From positions 558,001 to 622,000 of the forward strand of contig NZ_CP030941.1 of assembly GCF_036621415.1 (NCBI RefSeq): a stretch of DNA of 64,000 nt, read 5' to 3'. The position numbers and the translations under genes were made by a program. Positions within the stretch are counted from its first letter, which is position 1. Each line of letters opens with the position of its first letter. This document shows, one piece after another, positions 37,550-49,672 of the stretch. Source of the DNA: Nitratireductor thuwali (GTDB taxonomy: Bacteria; Pseudomonadota; Alphaproteobacteria; Rhizobiales; Rhizobiaceae). The notes under the pieces were generated by a model. It searched no databases and was not told the DNA's origin. It saw nothing but the letters and a program-made list of their open reading frames with translations.

Positions 37550-38445
37550 ATCCGGGCTCCCTTCTTTCGCGCCGCCAGATGCTGTTCGATCACCGCATTG
37601 CGTTTTTCGGCGGCATCCTCGGTCAGCCCCACGGTGACCCGGTCGTCCAGACGCAGGTCCACCGCTTTGATATCCCGATCGAAAAGCTGATACTGCGCGT
37701 TCAGCCGCACCACGGCAGCAAGCGCCTCGTCAGGCTCGCGCTCGGGCAGCTTAATGGTGATACCGTTGTCGAGACGCAGGTCCCAGCGGCGGTCAGCGAC
37801 GCGGATATAGGCGCGTACGCGGTCGCCAAGTTCGCCGACACCGCCAACCTTTCGAATGAAACCCAACGCAGCCTCGTTGGCGCCGACGCCGAGGACGAGC
37901 GGCAACGAGGCATGGCGCGGATTCGTGAAGGGCGCGATGATCGACCCGTCACGCTCGATGACCGACAATTGGCTCCCCTGCTGCCATATGGCGAAAGGCT
38001 TGCGCTCCCGAAGAATGACTTCGAGCGTATCCGGATAGACCTTGCGGACGGTGGCGCTTTCGACCCACGGGAGTTCGGCGATCCGCTGCCGAGCCTCGCT
38101 CACGTCGAAGCCGACCATCGAGGTCCAGCCGTCGAGCCCGATCTGCTGCAGCACGTCGATTTCGGAGGTCTCCACATTGCCGGCGATCTTCACGTCGCCT
38201 ATGGCAAAGCCGATGCGCGCCGTCGTCGCCTGCACGACCTCGTCCATATGGCCGCCCTGCAGCCCGCCATAAAGCCCGGTTGCGGCGAACAGGAAGGCCG
38301 TCGCCATGGTCGCGGCAAAGGGCGGCGCTTCGAAATCGCCGATGCGGACGCGCTGGACAAGGCGCGCCGGCCGACGAAGCCAGCGCGGCAGCACGAAGCC
38401 AGCTTCGCCTGCGCGTGAACCCCTACCTGACGTCAGCGCGAACAA
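37546..38445 (-). CDS. ftsQ: Cell division protein FtsQ (TTG start)
   Basis: Single-pass divisome protein. 299 residues: cytoplasmic N-terminus ([30 protein letters not shown]), a membrane helix ([18 protein letters not shown]), then the POTRA domain ([22 protein letters not shown]) and the beta domain ([30 protein letters not shown]). No ATG or GTG start is usable. TTG 38445, 7 bases after GGAGG, gives the usual rhizobial start Met-Phe-Ala-Leu. The ribosome site and start lie inside the 3' end of ddlB (13-base overlap). Confidence 0.93.
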   Translation of the reverse strand: MFALTSGRGSRAGEAGFVLPRWLRRPARLVQRVRIGDFEAPPFAATMATAFLFAATGLYGGLQGGHMDEVVQATTARIGFAIGDVKIAGNVETSEIDVLQQIGLDGWTSMVGFDVSEARQRIAELPWVESATVRKVYPDTLEVILRERKPFAIWQQGSQLSVIERDGSIIAPFTNPRHASLPLVLGVGANEAALGFIRKVGGVGELGDRVRAYIRVADRRWDLRLDNGITIKLPEREPDEALAAVVRLNAQYQLFDRDIKAVDLRLDDRVTVGLTEDAAEKRNAVIEQHLAARKKGARI

Positions 38446-39356
38446 GACGCATCCTCCACCATCCAACTCAACAATTCACCAAATCCCAGCCCGGCATGGG
38501 CAGCAATGTCCGGCACAAGAGAGGTTGGCGTCATGCCCGGCTGGGTGTTGATCTCCAGCCAGACCAGATCGCCTTCACCACTACGATCATCGAAACGAAA
38601 GTCCGATCGACTCACGCCCCGGCAGCCGATGGCCTTGTGCGCCTTGAGGGACAGTGTCTGTATTTTTTGGTAAATATTCGGTGAAATTTTTGCCGGGCAT
38701 TCGTGTTTTGAGCCGCCCGGAACATATTTTGAATCATAATCGTAGAAGGCATGACCGACCGGCACGATCTCGCAGACGCCTAGCACCTCCTCGCCCATCA
38801 CGGCACAGGTCAGCTCCCGCCCGTGGACATAACGCTCGACCATCACACGGTCGCCATAGCGCCAGTCCGAAGATCCCAGAATCTGCGGCGGATGCGACTG
38901 CCCCTCGCGTACGATCACCACCCCGAAGCTGGAACCCTCGGCGACCGGCTTGACCACGTAGGGCGGCTCCATCGGATGCTCGCCCAGGATATCGAAGCGG
39001 CTCGCCACCATAGACTTGGCGACCGGAATCCCGGCGGCCGAACCCACGATCTTGGCGAGATCCTTGTCCATGGCGAGTGCGGAGGCGAGCACCCCGGAAT
39101 GGGTGTAGGGAATGGCCAGATACTCGAGGATGCCCTGGATAGTGCCGTCCTCTCCGAACGGGCCATGCAACGCATTGAAGACCACGTCCGGCTTCAAGGC
39201 GGCAAGGACATCCGACACCTCACGCGTGACGTCGACGCGGGTCACGCGATATCCCTCCGCCTCCAGGGCATCGGCGCAGGCTGCACCGGAAGCAAGACTC
39301 ACCGGCCGTTCGGACGAGAATCCGCCCATTAAAACGGCCACGTGCTTCTTCGCCAT
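38433..39356 (-). CDS. ddlB: D-alanine--D-alanine ligase
   Basis: Makes the D-Ala-D-Ala dipeptide of peptidoglycan. The 307-residue ATP-grasp enzyme begins [24 protein letters not shown], with [21 protein letters not shown] and [12 protein letters not shown] (ATP-binding). The C-terminal [20 protein letters not shown] holds the metal ligands. ATG 39356 has an AGGAAGGGGG site. The frame's upstream part is rejected. It is separated from murB by about 240 bp that contain a hairpin after murB and probably a promoter. Confidence 0.95.
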   Translation of the reverse strand: MAKKHVAVLMGGFSSERPVSLASGAACADALEAEGYRVTRVDVTREVSDVLAALKPDVVFNALHGPFGEDGTIQGILEYLAIPYTHSGVLASALAMDKDLAKIVGSAAGIPVAKSMVASRFDILGEHPMEPPYVVKPVAEGSSFGVVIVREGQSHPPQILGSSDWRYGDRVMVERYVHGRELTCAVMGEEVLGVCEIVPVGHAFYDYDSKYVPGGSKHECPAKISPNIYQKIQTLSLKAHKAIGCRGVSRSDFRFDDRSGEGDLVWLEINTQPGMTPTSLVPDIAAHAGLGFGELLSWMVEDASCSR

Positions 39357-39563
39357 CCGATGCCCCCTTCCTGACATTCCCTGTCTTGACGCTTTCACGG
39401 CTTGAGTCTCTCCGTTCCAAGGGAAGCCCCCGGCCGAAAACGCGCCGACTCAAATCAGGAAACGCTTGTACCCACAGAATCAGAGAGTTGATTCCGTGAC
39501 AAGGCCTTGAGATTCCGATGGATTCAAATTTTGCTAAAATCGGTGTTTTTTAGCCGTCCGACC

Positions 39564-39595
39564 GGCGATAAGCGATCGCGGATACGTTTATCGCC
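39564..39595 (-). terminator. Hairpin after murB
   Basis: GGCGATAA (39564-39571) and TTATCGCC (39588-39595) form a perfect 8-bp stem touching the murB stop codon. No T-run follows on the minus strand, so it may be a weak terminator or a message-end stabiliser. The remaining A/T-rich 200 bases to ddlB probably hold the ddlB promoter, but no clear -35/-10 pair is visible. Confidence 0.45.
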
Positions 39596-40557
39596 TAAAG
39601 CAATTGCCCCAGAAACGGTTCAATCTCCTGGCCGGGCCTGAAGGCGCCGATGCGCTTGATCTCCCACTGGAGGCGCAGGCCGGAATTCTCCAGAACGCGG
39701 GCGCGGACCGTTTCGCCCAGCAATTCCAGGTCATGGCCGGTTGCAGTGCCCGTATTGATCATGAAGTTGCAGTGCATCGGCGACATCTGCGCACCGCCGA
39801 TCATCATGCCGCGGCAACCGGCTTTGTCGATTTCCTTCCACGCCGAAGTGCCCTCGGGGTTCTTGAAGGTTGAGCCCCCGGTTTTCTCGCGGATGGGCTG
39901 CACGGTCTCGCGGTGGCGCTGCACCTCGTCCATCGCCGCGCGGATTTCACCGGCATCGGCAGGGTATCCTTCCATAATAGCGGAGATGAAGATGAGATCG
40001 GCGGGGGCCGTCGACTTACGGTAGGAATAACCCATATCCGCGCGGCCCAGCACGTGAAGGTTACCCTGCCGGTCGAGTGCGTGAACCTCGACCACGCGCT
40101 CCGCAGTTTCCACGCCGTTGGCGCCGGCATTCATCCGCAGCGCTCCGCCCAGCCCACCGGGAATGCCGTGGTAAAAGTGGAACCCGCCGATCCCCGCTTC
40201 GAGCGCCGCCGCCGCCAATCGCTTGTCGGGCAGCGCCGCGCCGGCGCGCAGCCGATTGTCCGAAAGCACTTCCGCCTGCCCGAAACCCTTGGCTGAAAGC
40301 CTGATGACGAACCCCTTCAGCCCGCCGTCTCGCACCAGAAGGTTTGAGCCGATACCGACCACCGTCAGCGGCACGTCCTCGGGCACGGCGCGCAGGAATG
40401 CGGCGAGGTCCTCGGCATCTGCCGGCTGGAACATGGCTTCCGCCTCGCCGCCGGCCCGAAACCAGGTGATCTTGTCCATGCCGGTGCGCGGCACCAGCTT
40501 GCCCCGCAGTCCCGACAGCCTGCCGTCCAGCCGTTCGATTAGCCCCTTATCGTTCAT
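39595..40557 (-). CDS. murB: UDP-N-acetylenolpyruvoylglucosamine reductase
   Basis: NADPH/FAD enzyme that completes UDP-MurNAc. The 320-residue protein has [39 protein letters not shown] (FAD binding), [18 protein letters not shown], the catalytic serine region GGSTFKNP, and [19 protein letters not shown] 40557 overlaps the murC stop by 4 bases. The frame stays open far upstream through murC, but that part is not coding. Confidence 0.96.
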   Translation of the reverse strand: MNDKGLIERLDGRLSGLRGKLVPRTGMDKITWFRAGGEAEAMFQPADAEDLAAFLRAVPEDVPLTVVGIGSNLLVRDGGLKGFVIRLSAKGFGQAEVLSDNRLRAGAALPDKRLAAAALEAGIGGFHFYHGIPGGLGGALRMNAGANGVETAERVVEVHALDRQGNLHVLGRADMGYSYRKSTAPADLIFISAIMEGYPADAGEIRAAMDEVQRHRETVQPIREKTGGSTFKNPEGTSAWKEIDKAGCRGMMIGGAQMSPMHCNFMINTGTATGHDLELLGETVRARVLENSGLRLQWEIKRIGAFRPGQEIEPFLGQLL

Positions 40558-41951
40558 CCGCCGAGCTCGCCAGGCAACGCATAGGCCCATTGGGTGATGT
40601 TGCCGGCCCCCAGGAAGACGACGAAGTCCCCCGGCCTGGCCACCTCGCGAACGAGCGGCGCAACGGCTTCCGGCCCGCTTATATGGCGGGCGTCGCGATG
40701 CCCGCCGGCGCGCATGCTGGCGACCAGGGCCTCCGATGTCGCGCCGTCTATCGGTTCCTCTCCCGCCGTATAGACGGGAGCGACCAGCACCGTGTCGGCC
40801 TCGTTGAAGCAGGATGCGAAATCGTCGAACAGATCGTGGAGGCGGGTATAGCGATGCGGCTGCGCCACCGCGATCACGCGTCCCCGCGTAGCCTCCCGCG
40901 CCGCCTTCAGCACCGCGCGGATCTCCACCGGGTGGTGGCCATAGTCGTCGAAGATATGGATGTCGTTCCACACGCCGGTCAGCGTGAAACGCCGCTTGAC
41001 CCCGCTGAAGGCGGCGAGCCCCTTGCGGATATCCTCCGCGCCGATGCCGAGTTCGTGCGCCACCGCGATCGCGGCCACGGCGTTCGAGACATTGTGACGG
41101 CCCGGCATGGGCAGGCGCAGCCCCTCGATGATTTCCAACCGGCCGGATTTGCGCTCCCGCAAGGTCACGTCGAACACCGACGTCGCCCCGTCCATCCTGT
41201 GATTGGAAAAGCGCACATCGGCCTGCAGGTTTTCGCCGTAAGTGACGAGACGGCGGTCCTCGATGCGGCTGACCAGCGCCTGCACCTCCGGATGATCGAT
41301 ACACATCACCCCGAAGCCGTAGAACGGAACGTTCTCCACGAACTGGCGGAAGGCCTGCCGCACCTTGTCGAACGAGCCGTAATGATCGAGGTGCTCGGGG
41401 TCGATATTGGTCACTACCGCTATTTCCGCCGGCAGTTTGAGGAAGGTGCCGTCGCTTTCGTCGGCCTCCACCACCATCCAGTCGCCCTTGCCCATGCGCG
41501 CATTGGTTCCATAGGCATTGATGATGCCGCCATTGATGACGGTCGGATCCAGCCCGCCCGCATCGAGAAGTGCGGCAACCATCGATGTCGTCGTCGTCTT
41601 GCCGTGGGTTCCACCGATGGCGACCGCCTGGCGGAAGCGCATCAGCTCTGCAAGCATTTCGGCGCGTCGCACGATCGGCAGCAAGCGCTCGCGCGATGCC
41701 TGATACTCCGGGTTGGCCGGTTTGATCGCCGTCGACACCACGACCACCTCGGCCTCGCCCAGATTGCCCGCGTCGTGGCCGACGAAAACCTTGATGCCCT
41801 TTTCCCGCAGCCGCGCCACATTGGCGTTCTCGGCCTGATCTGACCCCTGCACCTGATAGCCCAGCGTATGCAGCGCCTCGGCGATGCCGCTCATGCCGAT
41901 GCCGCCAATGCCGATGAAATGGATGACCCCGATGGTTTGCGGCATCTTCAT
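40554..41951 (-). CDS. murC: UDP-N-acetylmuramate--L-alanine ligase
   Basis: Adds L-Ala to UDP-MurNAc. The 465-residue Mur ligase starts with [18 protein letters not shown] (Rossmann domain), has the P-loop [19 protein letters not shown] near residue 110, [10 protein letters not shown] and [13 protein letters not shown] (catalytic domain), and the C-terminal [11 protein letters not shown]. It overlaps both murG and murB by 4 bases. Confidence 0.97.
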   Translation of the reverse strand: MKMPQTIGVIHFIGIGGIGMSGIAEALHTLGYQVQGSDQAENANVARLREKGIKVFVGHDAGNLGEAEVVVVSTAIKPANPEYQASRERLLPIVRRAEMLAELMRFRQAVAIGGTHGKTTTTSMVAALLDAGGLDPTVINGGIINAYGTNARMGKGDWMVVEADESDGTFLKLPAEIAVVTNIDPEHLDHYGSFDKVRQAFRQFVENVPFYGFGVMCIDHPEVQALVSRIEDRRLVTYGENLQADVRFSNHRMDGATSVFDVTLRERKSGRLEIIEGLRLPMPGRHNVSNAVAAIAVAHELGIGAEDIRKGLAAFSGVKRRFTLTGVWNDIHIFDDYGHHPVEIRAVLKAAREATRGRVIAVAQPHRYTRLHDLFDDFASCFNEADTVLVAPVYTAGEEPIDGATSEALVASMRAGGHRDARHISGPEAVAPLVREVARPGDFVVFLGAGNITQWAYALPGELGG

Positions 41952-43072
41952 GCGCCAGCTCCCCGTTTGAATTCCTCGATCGATCGGCCCGACGCAATAG
42001 CCTCTGTGAAATCGGCGAGCAACTTCGTCGCGCCCGGCCGGCCAACCGTCTTGGCCGCCAGCGCCATCCCCTTCAGCCGCTCACCGTCCGCCAGGAGTTC
42101 GCTGAGATCGCCGGCAAGATCTTCCGCCGTCATCTCCGCCTGGCGCCTGATGAGCGCCGCGCCCGCATCCACCAGAAGCTGCGCATTGCGGCCTTGATCG
42201 TCGTCAAGTGCATGCGGCAGTGGCACAAGGATCGATGGCCGCCCGATGATGGAGAGCTCCAAGACAGTCGACGCGCCCGAGCGCGAGACCACGAGATGGG
42301 CCGCGGCCATCCGCGCAGGCAGATCGGAGAAGAAGGGCGAAACCTCCGCCTCTACGCCAAGGTCCCGATAGCGCTCCCTTGTGCGCGCCTCGTCTTCGGG
42401 CCGTGCCTGCTGAACGATGTCGAGCCGGGAGCGCAACAGCACAGGCAGCAGGGCCACGGCCTCGGGAAACACATCGGAGAAGAACCGCGCGCCCTGGCTT
42501 CCGCCGAAGACGAGCAAGCGCAGTCTTCCGTCCGCCACGGGCGCTTCATAGGCCGTATCGGCAACATCGAGCACGGCTTGGCGGACCGGGTTTCCGGTCT
42601 CCGCAATCTTCGCGGCGTGCGGCCCCTGCGCCTTCAGGAAGCCACCGGCGATCGCCTCGACCCGCGGCGCCAGGGCCCGGTTCGCCCGCCCCATCACCGC
42701 GTTCTGCTCGTGGATGATGGAGGGCACGCCGCGCCGGGTGGCCGCATAGAGCGGCGGCAAGGTCGGATAGCCGCCGAAACCCACGACCACCGAGGGCTTC
42801 AGCCGTCCCATGAGCGCAGACGCCTGGCGGAAACCGCGCCAGATGGTGAGGAGGCTGCGCAACAGCGCAACCGGATTGCGTGACCCGAACGTCGCCGCGT
42901 CGATGGCATGCACGCCCGCTGCCGGAAAATCGCCGGCGAACCGCCCGGCCCGCCTGTCGGTCGCCAGATGAACCGTCCAGCCGCGCGCCTTCAATTCATG
43001 GGCCAGCGCCTCGGCCGGAAACAGATGCCCGCCGGTGCCGCCGGCGCACACGATTGCGATCTTCTCGGTCAT
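41948..43072 (-). CDS. murG: UDP-GlcNAc--lipid I GlcNAc transferase
   Basis: Peripheral membrane glycosyltransferase that converts lipid I to lipid II. The 374-residue protein begins [21 protein letters not shown] (GGTGGH acceptor loop), with [30 protein letters not shown], and [13 protein letters not shown]. The later [33 protein letters not shown] binds the nucleotide sugar. It starts one base after the ftsW stop. Confidence 0.96.
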   Translation of the reverse strand: MTEKIAIVCAGGTGGHLFPAEALAHELKARGWTVHLATDRRAGRFAGDFPAAGVHAIDAATFGSRNPVALLRSLLTIWRGFRQASALMGRLKPSVVVGFGGYPTLPPLYAATRRGVPSIIHEQNAVMGRANRALAPRVEAIAGGFLKAQGPHAAKIAETGNPVRQAVLDVADTAYEAPVADGRLRLLVFGGSQGARFFSDVFPEAVALLPVLLRSRLDIVQQARPEDEARTRERYRDLGVEAEVSPFFSDLPARMAAAHLVVSRSGASTVLELSIIGRPSILVPLPHALDDDQGRNAQLLVDAGAALIRRQAEMTAEDLAGDLSELLADGERLKGMALAAKTVGRPGATKLLADFTEAIASGRSIEEFKRGAGA

Positions 43073-43073
43073 G

Positions 43074-44228
43074 TCAGCCGGCCGTCGCCGCCCGGCCGGA
43101 AACCCGCGACACCCCTATCGGCCGCCGCTTCTCCGGCCTGCGCCGCGAAAGCGCCAGCACGAACCCCATCGAAATCGCCATGGCGATCAGCGAGGACCCG
43201 CCATAGGAGATGAAGGGAAGCGTCATGCCCTTGGCCGGCATCATCCGCACATTCACCGCCATGTTGATGATCGACTGGAAGCCGAGCAGGACGACAAGCC
43301 CGCTCAGCGCGTAGCGCGTGAAGTCGTCCTCCTCGCGCCGCGCCAGATCCAGTCCCCTGAGCACCACAAAGGCGAACAGCATGAGAATGAGCAGGCACGT
43401 GATCAGGCCGAATTCCTCGCCCGCCACCGCAAAGACGAAGTCGGTATGGCTGTCCGGCAGGATGCGCTTCACCGACCCCTCGCCCGGTCCTTGCCCGAAC
43501 CAGCCGCCGCGCGTCATGGCCTCCAGGCTCATATCCACCTGATAGGTATCGCCCTCGCCTGTCAGGAAGCGGTCGATGCGGTCGGCCACATGGGGAAAGA
43601 TCGAATAGGCTGCAACCGCGCCGCCCACCCCCAGCGCGCCCAGTGCCGCGATCCAGAGCCAGGGCATGCCAGCGATGAAGAACATCGCTCCCCATGTGCT
43701 AAGCACGAGCATCGTCTGGCCCAGGTCCGGTTGCGCAACGAGCAGCGCCACCACCAGCCCGAGCAGGATCATGGCGAACAGATTGCCCGGGATCTCCGGC
43801 TGACGGGCGTGTTCGGCGAACAGCCAGGCGCAGATCACCACGAATGCGGGCTTGAGATATTCGGACGGCTGGATCGAAACGCCAAAGAGATAGATCCAGC
43901 GCCGCGACCCCTTCACCTCCAGCCCGACGAACAAGGTTGCGACCATGAAAATGAGCGATACGGCCAGCATGACAAGCGCCAGCCGCCGCACATGGCGCGG
44001 ATCGAGGAACGAAACCCCGATGAGGCAGGCCACCGCCGGGATCATATACATGATCTGTCGGGTGACGAAGTGGAAGCTGTCGAGCCCGATGCGCTCGGCC
44101 ACGGCGGGGCTTGCCGCGAAAGACAACACGACCCCCAGACCCATCAGCGAAAGAAAGGCCGCCAGGAACCAGCGGTCCACAGTCCACCACCAATTCGCGA
44201 CATGGCTTCGGTCCGTACGGCTGATCAT
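43074..44228 (-). CDS. ftsW: FtsW, septal peptidoglycan polymerase
   Basis: SEDS-family polymerase, about ten membrane helices, 384 residues, working with FtsI at the septum. Conserved segments include [55 protein letters not shown] (catalytic Asp of the QPDLG loop) and [19 protein letters not shown] 44228 with AGAGGGAAAG is chosen; it overlaps the murD stop by 4 bases. Confidence 0.96.
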   Translation of the reverse strand: MISRTDRSHVANWWWTVDRWFLAAFLSLMGLGVVLSFAASPAVAERIGLDSFHFVTRQIMYMIPAVACLIGVSFLDPRHVRRLALVMLAVSLIFMVATLFVGLEVKGSRRWIYLFGVSIQPSEYLKPAFVVICAWLFAEHARQPEIPGNLFAMILLGLVVALLVAQPDLGQTMLVLSTWGAMFFIAGMPWLWIAALGALGVGGAVAAYSIFPHVADRIDRFLTGEGDTYQVDMSLEAMTRGGWFGQGPGEGSVKRILPDSHTDFVFAVAGEEFGLITCLLILMLFAFVVLRGLDLARREEDDFTRYALSGLVVLLGFQSIINMAVNVRMMPAKGMTLPFISYGGSSLIAMAISMGFVLALSRRRPEKRRPIGVSRVSGRAATAG

Positions 44229-45628
44229 GTGTCTTTCCCTCTGATCGCTTCCACGCCGGGCAGCGCAAGCACAGCCTTTCGGAAGGCCTCGCCCCGGACC
44301 TCGAAATTCCTGAACTGGTCGAAACTCGCACAAGCCGGCGACAACAGAACCACCGCCTCGCTCCCGGCATCTTGCGCCGCATCCCGCGAAGCATGCTCGA
44401 CGGCGGCTTCGATGGTACCTGAAATTTCATACGCCGTCGCCTCCCCAAGCGTGGCGGCGAAGGCAGGAGCGGCTTCGCCCACAAGATAAGCCTTGGCGAT
44501 GCGTGGGAAGAGAGGCCGCAGGCTTTCGATGCCGCCCTGCTTCGGCAGGCCGCCGGCAATCCAGTAGATGCGGCCGAAGCTTGAAAGCGCCGGCGCGGCG
44601 GCGTCGGCATTCGTCGCCTTGGAATCGTTGATGAAGAGCACGTGGGCCTTCCGCCCGACCTGCTCCATGCGGTGTTCGAGCCCAGGGAAGCCGGCAAATC
44701 CGGCCTGGATTTCGGTCGCTGAAAGCCCGCAATCCAGCGCGGCGGCCAGCCCCGCCAGGGCGTTCTGCGCATTGTGCCTGCCGCGCAGCGAACCAATGCC
44801 TTCAATCGAGACGACTGGTTCCGCCTGCCCGTCGATCGCCCGCATCAGTATCGTGCTGTCGGCGAAGAAGCCATTGTCCAGCGGTCCGGCCGCCGAAATA
44901 CGCTCCACTTTCACGCCGTCCCGTTCCAGCCGGTCGGCAATCCCTGCGCAATATTCGTCGTCGACGCCGATGATCGCCGTCCGGCTGCCGGCGACGAGCC
45001 GGGCCTTGATCGCCGCGTAGCGGTCGATGTCGCCATGCCGGTCGAGATGGTCGGGCGACAGGTTCAACAGGATACCCGCAGAGGGGTCGAGCGTCGGCGC
45101 CAGATCGATCTGGTAGGACGAGCACTCGACCACATAGTGACGCTCCGACAGCGGCGGATCGAGGGTCAGCACAGCCCGCCCGATATTGCCGCCCATCTGT
45201 GTGTCGCGCCCGGCCGAGACCAGCACATGAGCGATCAGCGCAGTCGTCGTCGATTTGCCATTGGTCCCGGTGACGGCGATGAAGGGGGCATCCGACGCGT
45301 GCGCGCGCCTTTCGCGCACGAACAATTCGATATCGCCGATGATCTCCGCGCCCGCCGCCTGCGCCAGTTCCACGCTCCAGTGCGGCCGGGGATGAGTGAG
45401 CGGCACGCCTGGCGCCAGCACAAGCGTGCCGACCCCATTCCAGTCCGCGTCCCGCAAGTCGCCCGTCGCGATCCCCTCGGCCTTTGCACGCGCCACGCTT
45501 TCCGGGTTGTCGTCCCAGGCGAGCACCGTCGCGCCGCCCTCGACCAACGCCTGCGCGGTGGCGATGCCCGAACCGCCAAGGCCGAAGACGTGGACTTTCT
45601 TTCCCGAAAATGCGGAGGCAGGGATCAT
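44225..45628 (-). CDS. murD: UDP-N-acetylmuramoyl-L-alanine--D-glutamate ligase
   Basis: Adds D-Glu to the stem peptide. 467 residues. [21 protein letters not shown] (N-terminal domain), P-loop [18 protein letters not shown] near residue 120, [14 protein letters not shown], and [20 protein letters not shown] in the C-terminal domain. Overlaps ftsW by 4 bases and follows mraY by 6 bases. Confidence 0.97.
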   Translation of the reverse strand: MIPASAFSGKKVHVFGLGGSGIATAQALVEGGATVLAWDDNPESVARAKAEGIATGDLRDADWNGVGTLVLAPGVPLTHPRPHWSVELAQAAGAEIIGDIELFVRERRAHASDAPFIAVTGTNGKSTTTALIAHVLVSAGRDTQMGGNIGRAVLTLDPPLSERHYVVECSSYQIDLAPTLDPSAGILLNLSPDHLDRHGDIDRYAAIKARLVAGSRTAIIGVDDEYCAGIADRLERDGVKVERISAAGPLDNGFFADSTILMRAIDGQAEPVVSIEGIGSLRGRHNAQNALAGLAAALDCGLSATEIQAGFAGFPGLEHRMEQVGRKAHVLFINDSKATNADAAAPALSSFGRIYWIAGGLPKQGGIESLRPLFPRIAKAYLVGEAAPAFAATLGEATAYEISGTIEAAVEHASRDAAQDAGSEAVVLLSPACASFDQFRNFEVRGEAFRKAVLALPGVEAIRGKDT

Positions 45629-45634
45629 GCGCCC

Positions 45635-46717
45635 TTACCTCAGCTTCAGCGTCGAAAGCCCAATCAGCGCCAGCACGACGGCTATGATCCAAAAGCGGAT
45701 CACCACCTGGCTTTCCGTCCAGCCGAGCTTTTCGAAATGATGGTGGATGGGCGCCATCAGGAACACCCGCTTGCCGGTCAACTTGAAGACGGCCACCTGA
45801 ATGATGACCGAGAATATCTCGATGACGAACAGCCCGCCGATGATGGCCAGCACGATCTCGTGCTTGGTCGCTACCGCAACGGTGCCGATGAGCCCGCCCA
45901 GCGCCAGCGAGCCGGTATCGCCCATGAAGATGGCCGCCGGCGGCGCGTTGAACCACAGGAAGCCGAGCCCGGCGCCGATCACCGCGCCCAGGATGACGGA
46001 CAGTTCGCCCGTTCCCGGCACGAAGTGGATTTGCAGGTAATCGGCGAAGATGGCGTTGCCCGAAAGATAGGCGATCACGCCGAAGGAGGCCGCCGCCACC
46101 ATCACCGGCACGGTTGCCAGTCCGTCGAGCCCGTCGGTCAGGTTCACCGCATTGCCCGCGCCGACGATGACGAAGGCCGCGAACGGGATGAAGAAGATGC
46201 CGAGATTGAGCAGGAGCTCCTTGAAGAACGGAAAAGTGAGCGATGAGGAGAATGGCGCCTGTCCGGCCCGCATGATCAGCCATGCTGCAAAGCCGGCGAT
46301 CAGGAATTCGAGGATCAGCCGCACCCTTCCTGAAAATCCGAGATGGGACTGCTTGGTCACCTTCAGGTAATCGTCGTAAAAACCGATGGCGCCGAATCCC
46401 ACCGTGACCATGAGCACCACCCACACATAGACGCTGGAAAGGTTCGCCCACAACACGGAGGCGCCCAATATGCCACTCAGCATCATCAGCCCGCCCATGG
46501 TCGGCGTTCCGGCTTTCTTGAAATGCGTCTGGGGACCATCGGCCCGGATCGGCTGGCCGCGTCCCTGCCGCACGCGCAGCGAATTGATGATGGCCGGCCC
46601 GAACAGGAAGACGATGAAAGCCGAAGTCATCAGCGCCCCGCCGGTGCGAAACGTTATGTAGCGGAAAACGTTGAATGCAGAAAACTCGTCGGCAAACTGG
46701 ACAAGCAGCATGAGCAT
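45635..46717 (-). CDS. mraY: Phospho-MurNAc-pentapeptide transferase
   Basis: Integral membrane enzyme making lipid I. The 360-residue length equals that of E. coli MraY. Signatures: [20 protein letters not shown] (Asp-rich active site), [13 protein letters not shown], and [13 protein letters not shown] (HHH motif). ATG 46717 begins MLMLLVQF. It follows murF by 21 bases. Confidence 0.97.
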   Translation of the reverse strand: MLMLLVQFADEFSAFNVFRYITFRTGGALMTSAFIVFLFGPAIINSLRVRQGRGQPIRADGPQTHFKKAGTPTMGGLMMLSGILGASVLWANLSSVYVWVVLMVTVGFGAIGFYDDYLKVTKQSHLGFSGRVRLILEFLIAGFAAWLIMRAGQAPFSSSLTFPFFKELLLNLGIFFIPFAAFVIVGAGNAVNLTDGLDGLATVPVMVAAASFGVIAYLSGNAIFADYLQIHFVPGTGELSVILGAVIGAGLGFLWFNAPPAAIFMGDTGSLALGGLIGTVAVATKHEIVLAIIGGLFVIEIFSVIIQVAVFKLTGKRVFLMAPIHHHFEKLGWTESQVVIRFWIIAVVLALIGLSTLKLR

Positions 46718-46738
46718 GATGAAAACCCCCGCGTGGCG

Positions 46739-48172
46739 TCAGCCCCGCGCCGGTTTATCAACCGCCGCCGGAAAATGTTTGGTGAGAGCCTCGACCAGCT
46801 TGGAAAAGCCGATGCTCTTGGATGATTTGATCATGACAGTATCCCCCGCCCTCACCGCATTCAGGAGAAGCGGCTGAAGCTCGTCCGCATTGGCGCGGTA
46901 TTCCACCTGGATGTCCTTCGGCGGATTGTCCGCCAACGCCTTCATTTCGGCGCCCGCCAGAAGCAGTATGTCGGCGCGCGCGTCGGCGATGACCGGCGCC
47001 AGCCCCGCATGCAGTTTTTGCGAATGGCTGCCCAGTTCCAACATGTCGCCCAAAACGGCGATGCGCCGCCCGCCATCGGCCACCGGCGCCGTCGCCAGTA
47101 CCCGCAAGGCCGCCTGCATGGATGCCGGATTGGCATTGTAGCTTTCATCGATCAGCGTGAAAGTGCCCTGCCCCCGGCGCAGGACGTGACGGCGGCCGCG
47201 TCCTTCCTCGGCCGCAAAATCGTCGAACGCCGGCACGATGCGCGGCAGGTCGGCTCCGGCCAGATGCGCCGCTCCCAGGGCGGCCAGCGCGTTCTGCACC
47301 ATATGTCGTCCTGTAGCACCCAGACGGAAAGAAAGTTCCTGGCCCGCGGCCTTGACGTCTATCTGCGCACCCTGCGCGTCGGGCTCGTATCTCATCAGCT
47401 TGAATTGGGCGCGGGCATGCTCGCCAAAGCCCCATATATGCTCGATGCCGGCCTCGGCCGCCATCTTGGACAACAGTTTCCAGCGCTCATCGTCGCGGTT
47501 GATGAGCGCATGACCGCCCTTGAGAACGCCGGAAAAGATCTCGCCTTTGGCGCGCGCGATCTCGTCGAGGCTCTTGAAGAAGCCGAGATGCGCTGCGGCC
47601 ACCGCGGTGACGACCGCGATATGCGGGAGCACCATGCCCACCAGAGAGGTGATCTCTCCGGGATGGTTCATGCCGATCTCGAAGACCGCGTAATCGCAAT
47701 CCTCCGGCATGCGCGCCAACGACAGCGGCACGCCCCAATGGTTGTTGAACGACTTGTCGGCCGCGTGCACCGTGCCCGCGCGCGACAGAATGCGGCTCAG
47801 CATGGCCTTGGTCGTCGTCTTGCCGACCGAGCCGGTCACGGCGATGATCTTGGCCCTGGAGCGCGAGCGCGCCGCTTGGCCGACCTTCTCCAGTGCCTGC
47901 AGGACATCGGGAACGACGATCTTCGGCGCGGCCAGCCGGCCGAGCGCCGGCAGCTTCTCCTCCGCGACGACCAGCACGCCGGCCCCGGCCGCGATCGCCG
48001 CCGTGCCGAAATCATGGCCGTCGAAATTTTCGCCCTTGATGGCAAAGAACGCCTCACCGCGCTTCAGCGTGCGCGTATCGATGGAGATGCCGCTCACACC
48101 TTCGGGCATGTTACCCTGCGGGCGCCCTCCGGTCGCGGCGACCAGGGCCTGGCTGTCCCAGAGGATGTTCAA
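46739..48172 (-). CDS. murF: UDP-MurNAc-tripeptide--D-Ala-D-Ala ligase
   Basis: Adds the D-Ala-D-Ala dipeptide produced by Ddl. 477 residues. [29 protein letters not shown] (N-terminal domain), P-loop [50 protein letters not shown] (catalytic), and [17 protein letters not shown]. The start overlaps murE by 4 bases. Confidence 0.97.
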   Translation of the reverse strand: MNILWDSQALVAATGGRPQGNMPEGVSGISIDTRTLKRGEAFFAIKGENFDGHDFGTAAIAAGAGVLVVAEEKLPALGRLAAPKIVVPDVLQALEKVGQAARSRSRAKIIAVTGSVGKTTTKAMLSRILSRAGTVHAADKSFNNHWGVPLSLARMPEDCDYAVFEIGMNHPGEITSLVGMVLPHIAVVTAVAAAHLGFFKSLDEIARAKGEIFSGVLKGGHALINRDDERWKLLSKMAAEAGIEHIWGFGEHARAQFKLMRYEPDAQGAQIDVKAAGQELSFRLGATGRHMVQNALAALGAAHLAGADLPRIVPAFDDFAAEEGRGRRHVLRRGQGTFTLIDESYNANPASMQAALRVLATAPVADGGRRIAVLGDMLELGSHSQKLHAGLAPVIADARADILLLAGAEMKALADNPPKDIQVEYRANADELQPLLLNAVRAGDTVMIKSSKSIGFSKLVEALTKHFPAAVDKPARG

Positions 48173-49623
48173 GCTGTCTGCTCCCCGAGCGCTTTCCGCA
48201 CTTCTTCATGATCGGAGAAATGGTGCTTGCGCCCGGCGATTTCCTGCCCGTGCTCATGCCCTTTGCCGGCCACGATGAGCGTGTCACCGGCCTTCAGCAT
48301 GGATATGGCGGAGCGGATGGCTTCGCGGCGGTCGCCGATTTCCCGGGCGTTCGGCGCCGCCTGGAGAATGGCCCTGCGGATCGTCGCCGGCTCTTCCGAG
48401 CGCGGATTGTCGTCGGTCACGATGGCGATGTCGGCGAGCTCGGCCGCTATGCTGCCCATGATCGCCCGCTTACCGCGGTCGCGATCCCCCCCGCAGCCGA
48501 AAACGACGACGACGCGGCCGGTGGTGAAGGGTCGCACCGCCAGGAGCACATTCTTCAAGGCGTCGGGTTTATGGGCGTAATCGACATAGACCTGCGCGCC
48601 CTCGGCCGTCGTCCCCACCAGTTCGAGCCGCCCCGAAGCGCCTTTCAATTGCTCCAGCGCTGCGAGTGCCTGGTCGGCGGCAAGTCCTGTCGCTATGGCG
48701 AGGCCAGCCGCCACCAGCGCATTTGCGATCTGGAAGTCGCCCGCCAGCGGAAGGCCGATCTCGTAGATCCGACCGCGGTGCTCCACCTCGGCCCGCTGCC
48801 GGTGGCGCTCATGCTCCACCCGCTTCAGCGTCAGAAAGGCGCCCTTGCGGCCGACCGTGCGAAGCTCCCGCCCCGCCGCCTTCACCGCGTTCATCGTTGC
48901 TTCCGACCACTCGTCATCGGCGAAGACGACCGCCGGTGCGCCAGCGGGCAGCAGCGTGTCGAACAGGCGCATCTTCGACTGATGGTAGTGCTCTACCGTC
49001 GGGTGATAATCCATATGGTCGCGCCCCAGATTGGTAAAGCCGGCTGCGGCAAGCCTTACTCCGTCCACCCGCCGCTGCGAAAGGCCGTGACTGGAGGCTT
49101 CCATGGCGCCGTGGGTCACGCCGTCCTCGGCAAGCTCCTTCAGGAGCTTATGCAGTGCTATCGGATCGGGAGTGGTCAGTTCCCCGTATTCGTCGCGGTT
49201 CGGCGCCACGACACCGGTCGTGCCGATGCTTGCCGCCGAAAGCCCCGCCTGTTCCCAAATCTGGCGCGCGAAGGAGGCGACCGACGTCTTGCCGCTGGTT
49301 CCCGTCACGGCCACCATCGTTTCGGGCTGTCCTGGATGGAAACGGGCGGCGCAAAGCGCCAACGCCCTGCGCGGGTCGCTGCTTTCGATGACCGGGATCG
49401 CAAGCGCCCCGCCTATCGAACCGGGTTCTGCCACGACCGCCGCCGCACCACGCGCCGCGGCATCCTCGGCAAAACGCGCGCCGTCCGTCTTCACGCCAGG
49501 CAACGCAAAGAATATGTCGCCGGTTGTCACATGCCGGGAATCGGACTGCACGCCGGAGAACGTCATGTCGTCGGACAATACGCCATCATGTGGCAGGATA
49601 TCGGCAAGTTCGCCCAGCTTCAT
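48169..49623 (-). CDS. murE: UDP-MurNAc-dipeptide--meso-diaminopimelate ligase
   Basis: Adds the third stem residue. 484 residues. [23 protein letters not shown]-loop [27 protein letters not shown], and the specificity motif DNPR ([11 protein letters not shown]), which indicates meso-diaminopimelate as in Gram-negative bacteria. The frame is open to 49707 into ftsI; ATG 49623 ([10 protein letters not shown]) with TGGAAAG upstream is the family start, 49 bases after ftsI. Confidence 0.96.
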   Translation of the reverse strand: MKLGELADILPHDGVLSDDMTFSGVQSDSRHVTTGDIFFALPGVKTDGARFAEDAAARGAAAVVAEPGSIGGALAIPVIESSDPRRALALCAARFHPGQPETMVAVTGTSGKTSVASFARQIWEQAGLSAASIGTTGVVAPNRDEYGELTTPDPIALHKLLKELAEDGVTHGAMEASSHGLSQRRVDGVRLAAAGFTNLGRDHMDYHPTVEHYHQSKMRLFDTLLPAGAPAVVFADDEWSEATMNAVKAAGRELRTVGRKGAFLTLKRVEHERHRQRAEVEHRGRIYEIGLPLAGDFQIANALVAAGLAIATGLAADQALAALEQLKGASGRLELVGTTAEGAQVYVDYAHKPDALKNVLLAVRPFTTGRVVVVFGCGGDRDRGKRAIMGSIAAELADIAIVTDDNPRSEEPATIRRAILQAAPNAREIGDRREAIRSAISMLKAGDTLIVAGKGHEHGQEIAGRKHHFSDHEEVRKALGEQTA

Positions 49624-49672
49624 TGCTTTCCAGTATTCTTTTTGTGGCCGTCCCGCACGACCAAGGCGGGAA

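Noticed and set aside
40558..42045. Long minus-strand extension that would make murB an 816-residue protein
   Set aside because: The extension lies in a different frame over murC, has Arg/Gly/His-rich low-complexity composition, and murB has a proper ATG at 40557 overlapping the murC stop.
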